Shown here: one piece after another, positions 61,012 to 64,000 of the stretch
Layout of the letters: every line of letters begins with the position of its first letter
How positions within the stretch are numbered: the first letter of the stretch is position 1
NCBI RefSeq assembly: GCF_900115005.1
Contig: NZ_FOUY01000012.1
Coordinates: 62,001-126,000 of the forward strand
Direction of reading: 5' to 3'
Length of the DNA stretch: 64,000 bases
From: Pseudonocardia ammonioxydans
GTDB lineage: Bacteria > Actinomycetota > Actinomycetes > Mycobacteriales > Pseudonocardiaceae
Position numbers and translations under genes: made by a program
The notes under the pieces: model-generated
Databases searched by the model: none
What the model was told of the DNA's origin: nothing
What the model saw: the letters and a program-made list of their open reading frames with translations, nothing else

Positions 61012-61719
61012 TCAGCCCTGCCCGCTGCCCGCGGTGTCGACCGAGGCGTGGGTCAGCTCGTAGAACAGCAGCGCGCCGGTCTCGCGGTAGATGTAGCGCA
61101 GCTGCGTCTCCCGGGTCTGCACGATCGGGCCGCTGCGGGTCGGTGACGTCCACGCCTCCAGCCCCGCGTCCCGGGCCATCGTGCGGGCCCGCAGGCTGTG
61201 CCACGGGTCCGACACGAGCAGCGCCGACTCCCAGCCCCGTTCCTGCGCGGTTGCGGCGACCGCCTCCAGGCTGCGCAGGGTGTCGGCGCCCTCCGGGACC
61301 GCCTCGACCGCGGTGCTGGGCACCCCCTGCTCGATCAGCCAGTCCCGGCTGGCCTCGGCCTCGGTGTAGCGGTCGCCGGTGGCCCCGCCGCCGACGGTGA
61401 TGATCCGGGGCGCGATACCGTCGCGCCAGAGCTGTTCGGCGTGTTTGAGCCGGGCCGCCAGCACCGCGCTCGGCTCGCCGTTGTACTGCGCGGCCCCGAG
61501 CACGACGACCGCGTCCGCGGGCCGCTGGTCGTCCACCCGGGCGACCTGCCACACCCGCAGCGCCGTCACCCCCACCACGGCGAGCACCATCACCAGCGCG
61601 CCCACCAGCAGCCGGGCACCCCAGGTCATGCCGCTGCGGACCGGCCCGGGTGCCGTCGGACGCCGGCCGGCGGGCGGGTCGGGGCTCCCGAGCCCGCGCC
61701 GGGACGAGGGTGCGCTCAT
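61012..61719 (-). CDS. YdcF/SanA-family (DUF218) single-pass membrane protein
   Basis: A 235-residue protein with a Pro/Arg-rich cytoplasmic N-terminus, one transmembrane helix (about residues 35-57, LLVGALVMVLAVVGVTALRVW) and an extracytoplasmic DUF218 domain (AVVVLGAAQYNGEPSAVLAAR; ITVGGGATGDRYTEAEASRDWL; LLVSDPWHSLRARTMARDAG). It overlaps the upstream XdhC-like gene by ATGA and is 5 bp from dgt, forming a minus-strand operon. Confidence 0.82.
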   Translation of the reverse strand: MSAPSSRRGLGSPDPPAGRRPTAPGPVRSGMTWGARLLVGALVMVLAVVGVTALRVWQVARVDDQRPADAVVVLGAAQYNGEPSAVLAARLKHAEQLWRDGIAPRIITVGGGATGDRYTEAEASRDWLIEQGVPSTAVEAVPEGADTLRSLEAVAATAQERGWESALLVSDPWHSLRARTMARDAGLEAWTSPTRSGPIVQTRETQLRYIYRETGALLFYELTHASVDTAGSGQG

Positions 61720-62771
61720 CCGCCGATCCGCCCGCTGCTCCCGGCCAGCGCGGACGCCGACCGCCCGGCCCGCAACGCGATCACCTCGGCGACCACCGAC
61801 ACGGCGGTCTCGGCCGGGGTCCGCGCGCCCAGGTCCAGCCCGACCGGGCCGTGGATCGCCGCCAGCTGGTCGTCGGTCGCGCCCGCGCCCAGCAGCCGCT
61901 CCCGGCGCGCCGCCTGGGTGCGGCGCGAGCCCAGCGCACCGAGGAAGCCGCGGCCGTGCGCGATCCCCTCGAGCAGGATCGCGTCGAACGCCGGCGCGTG
62001 GTCGAGCAGGACCAGCACGTCGGCGTCGGTGAAGTCGGCGACCGCCGCCCGGGCCTCCTCGAGGGTGGTCACGGTGCGCGCGGACCAGCCGAGCAGCCCG
62101 GCCTGGGCGTGCAGCGCGGCGCCGAGCGCGCCCTCGCCGACGACCAGCATCGACGGCACCGGGACCCAGACGTCCACCAGCAGGTCGACGCCCTCGACCC
62201 GGACGCGCTCGGTGGTGGTGGCCCCGCGGCGCAGCAGCGTGCGTGCCTCGGCGGCGGCCGCCGCGGTGACCGCGCCCAGGTCGCCGTGCTCCTCGGTGAG
62301 TCCGGGGCCGGTCAGCACGAGCGCGGCGCCGCCCTCCACCGTCGACAGCAGGGCCGCGGGGCGGGCCGCCTCCAGCGCCGCGCCGAGCGCGGCGGCCGCC
62401 GCGGCCGGCAGTGGGTGCCCGACGAGCGTCGCGCCGCCGGCGCAGGCCAGCCCGGCCGCCAGGGCGGAGGACTCGGCGACGTGCGCCTCCCGCACGGCCG
62501 CCGCCCCGCCCGCGGCCTCGGCCGCCAGCGGGTACGCGGAGTCGTCGAGCGCGCCGCGGTAGAGCAGCCCGGACACCTCGCCACCCGGGGTGGCGGCGAT
62601 CAGCTGGCCGGACTCGACCGAGCCGAAGCCGTGCCGGTCGAGCACCCGGACCACACCGATCGCCGTGGCGTCCCCGGACGCCCAGCGGCGCAGGTCCGCG
62701 CCGAGCTCCCGGCGCGGGTCGCGGGCTCGCCCGCCGTGCCCGGCCGTCTGCCGGCTCGTGGGAGTGGTCAC
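61716..62771 (-). CDS. XdhC/CoxI-family molybdoenzyme maturation protein
   Basis: A 351-residue protein. GTG at 62771 is chosen; the frame is open upstream only through the tandem repeat. The N-terminal XdhC domain (GVVRVLDRHGFGSVESGQLI) is followed by a Rossmann-like C-terminal domain with DVLVLLDHAPAFDAILLEGI, GALGSRRTQAARRERLL and the HGPVGLDLGARTPAETAVSVVAEV signature. XdhC proteins insert sulfurated molybdenum cofactor into xanthine dehydrogenase-type enzymes. No molybdoenzyme is in the window. Confidence 0.85.
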   Translation of the reverse strand: MTTPTSRQTAGHGGRARDPRRELGADLRRWASGDATAIGVVRVLDRHGFGSVESGQLIAATPGGEVSGLLYRGALDDSAYPLAAEAAGGAAAVREAHVAESSALAAGLACAGGATLVGHPLPAAAAAALGAALEAARPAALLSTVEGGAALVLTGPGLTEEHGDLGAVTAAAAAEARTLLRRGATTTERVRVEGVDLLVDVWVPVPSMLVVGEGALGAALHAQAGLLGWSARTVTTLEEARAAVADFTDADVLVLLDHAPAFDAILLEGIAHGRGFLGALGSRRTQAARRERLLGAGATDDQLAAIHGPVGLDLGARTPAETAVSVVAEVIALRAGRSASALAGSSGRIGG

Positions 62772-62804
62772 GGGCGCCAGGGTAGCGACGGGGCCTGACA
62801 GGAC

Positions 62805-62868
62805 GCTGAGTCCGGGCAGCACTGAGTCCGGGCCACGCTGAGTCCGGGCCACGCCGAGTCCGGGGCCG
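62805..62868. repeat. Four-copy 16-bp tandem repeat upstream of the XdhC-like gene
   Basis: Units of form GCTGAGTCCGGGCCAC repeat four times with one to four differences. They lie 34 bp before the GTG start of the XdhC-like gene and extend the open frame upstream, which is why the longer start is not used. Confidence 0.8.
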
Positions 62869-62965
62869 GACACGGATCGGGTGAGGGACGCGACGCCCGG
62901 GGCACGGAACCGTACGATCCCCGCACGCGTTGAACGCCTCGAACCCCATCGCGAGTGAAGGAGTC

Positions 62966-63073
62966 ATGGACCCCAGCGACAGTCCCGGCGCCGTCCGGTC
63001 CCACGACGGACGGCGACCCCCACCCATCCCGGCCCCCGCCCGCACCGATGACCGGGCGGTGACGCTGCGGTGA
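62966..63073 (+). CDS. 35-residue leader ORF coupled to the CNNM transporter gene
   Basis: ATG at 62966 is preceded by GAAGGAG. It encodes a Pro/Arg-rich 35-residue peptide (MDPSDSPGAVRSHDGRRPPP...) whose TGA overlaps the GTG start of the transporter gene (GTGA at 63070-63073). The strong ribosome site lies in front of this ORF and none directly in front of the transporter, so ribosomes probably reach the transporter by translational coupling. The peptide itself has no recognisable domain. Confidence 0.6.
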   Translation: MDPSDSPGAVRSHDGRRPPPIPAPARTDDRAVTLR

Positions 63074-64000
63074 TCGGCACGATCCTCGGAATCCTGGTCG
63101 GGATCCTGGTCGTCCTCGCGATCACGGCGCTGACCGGCTACTTCGTGGCGCAGGAATTCGGCTACATGGCCGTCGACCGCTCCCGGCTCAAGGCCCGGGC
63201 GGCCGAGGGCGACGCCGGGGCCTCCCGGGCCCTCGACATCACCCGGCGCACCTCGTTCATGCTCTCCGGCGCCCAGCTGGGCATCACCGTCACCGGCCTG
63301 CTCGTCGGTTACGTCGCCGAACCGTTGATCGGCAACGGCATCGGCGAGCTGCTCGGTGTGGTGAACGTGCCGGCCGGGGTCGGCGTCGCCATCGGCACCG
63401 TGCTCGCGCTGCTGCTCTCGACGGTCGTCCAGATGGTCTTCGGCGAGCTGTTCCCGAAGAACCTGGCCATCGCCCGCCCGGAGCCGGTGGCCCGGTGGCT
63501 GGCCCTGTCCACCACGACCTACCTGGCCGTCTTCGGCTGGATCATCAAGATCTTCGATGCGGCGTCGAACCTGCTGCTGCGGGCGCTGCGGATCGAGCCG
63601 GTGCACGACGTGGAGCACTCGGCCACCCCGCGCGACCTCGAGGCGATCATCGACGACTCGAAGGACTCCGGGGACCTCAACCCCGAGCTCGCCGTCCTGC
63701 TCGACCGCGCGGTGGACTTCAGCGACCGCACGGCGCGGGCCGCGATGATCCCGCGGCCCCGGGTCTCCTGGGTCCGCGAGGACACCACCGTCGAGCAGCT
63801 GATCGGCCAGATGGCGGTACAGCACTCCCGCTACCCGGTGCTGGGTACGCCGCCGGACGCCTCCACCCCGGACAGTGCGATGGAGCTGGTCGGCGTCGTG
63901 TGCCTCAAGGACGTGCTGGCCCTGTCCGAGCGCACCGACCTGGGTGGGCGCGGCGCCGCCGAGGTGACGGTCGCCGAGCTGATGCGGGCACCGGTGCTGG
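63070..64000 (+). CDS. CNNM/CBS-domain transporter (HlyC/CorC family), 3' truncated by window
   Basis: 310 residues are visible from GTG 63070 and the frame stays open to the end of the window. The CNNM transmembrane domain (residues 1-175) has an N-terminal helix and RRTSFMLSGAQLGITVTGLLVGYV and VVQMVFGELFPKNLAIARPEPV, typical of the CorC/HlyC magnesium/cobalt efflux group. A CBS-pair domain begins around residue 215 (DRTARAAMIPRPRVSWVRED). It probably exports divalent cations such as Mg2+ in a nucleotide-regulated way. Confidence 0.88.
   Translation, partial: MIGTILGILVGILVVLAITALTGYFVAQEFGYMAVDRSRLKARAAEGDAGASRALDITRRTSFMLSGAQLGITVTGLLVGYVAEPLIGNGIGELLGVVNVPAGVGVAIGTVLALLLSTVVQMVFGELFPKNLAIARPEPVARWLALSTTTYLAVFGWIIKIFDAASNLLLRALRIEPVHDVEHSATPRDLEAIIDDSKDSGDLNPELAVLLDRAVDFSDRTARAAMIPRPRVSWVREDTTVEQLIGQMAVQHSRYPVLGTPPDASTPDSAMELVGVVCLKDVLALSERTDLGGRGAAEVTVAELMRAPVL

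Noticed and set aside
61012-63825. 937-codon minus-strand frame
   Set aside because: Beyond the YdcF-like protein it runs antisense or out of frame to the XdhC-like gene and CNNM gene, and is Arg/Gly-rich.

Overview
The window is very GC-rich, gene-dense DNA with many GTG starts, 4-bp stop/start overlaps and GntR, TetR, IclR, PadR and LysR regulators. It comes from a high-GC actinobacterium. The mix of genes (IcmF-type mutase, DUF1023/EspC pair, P450, LLM monooxygenase, actinobacterial DnaG neighbourhood) suggests a Pseudonocardiaceae-like organism, probably Pseudonocardia. The genus is an inference from gene content and style, not a measured result.

Layout. 1-15.1 kb holds the end of icmF, two MFS transporters, a LysR and metal-receptor pair, a TetR/SDR divergent pair with twin operators, a GMC oxidoreductase/aldehyde dehydrogenase operon with a divergent IclR regulator, an EspC-like/DUF1023 hydrolase pair and a cold-shock protein. 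15.1-28.8 kb is catabolic or accessory: an AcoR-like activator, an LLM monooxygenase, an FMN hydroxyacid oxidase, a P450 with its TetR, a histidine ammonia-lyase, PadR/GyrI-like genes and a GntR/MFS pair. It ends in two broken genes, a frameshifted TetR and an internally deleted aldehyde dehydrogenase. 28.8-36.4 kb encodes a three-gene peptide/metal-type ABC importer in which both the ATPase pair and the permease pair are fused, followed by a two-component system. 36.4-39.6 kb is a tightly overlapping VTC-domain / DUF4956 / CotH operon.

39.8-47.2 kb is the most distinctive locus. A response regulator and sensor kinase lie upstream of, and co-directional with, a 1392-residue Pls-like (epsilon-poly-lysine-synthetase-like) membrane protein, which overlaps a TauD/SyrP-like dioxygenase gene. 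The Pls-like protein carries an adenylation-like domain, two carrier domains, membrane segments and three left-handed beta-helix blocks. Its adenylation domain looks degenerate: the A3 loop is lost and the A8-A10 subdomain is missing.

47.4-53.5 kb contains an alpha/beta hydrolase, a DUF218 membrane protein, an ABC ATPase/FadR operon under a 30-bp palindrome, a lipoprotein, a protein with two Ltp-type repeats and a tRNA-Asn gene. 53.5-64 kb is mostly housekeeping: tam, a small PH-like protein, dnaG, an EamA transporter, a CMD-family protein, a secreted HNH nuclease, dgt, a YdcF-like protein, an XdhC-like protein and the start of a CNNM/CBS transporter preceded by a coupled 35-codon leader ORF.

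Non-coding highlights are three copies of a 40-bp palindrome at gene 3' ends that supply stop codons to flanking genes, several well-formed operators in divergent intergenic regions, and four short tandem-repeat patches. I saw no CRISPR array, rRNA, transposase or integrase.
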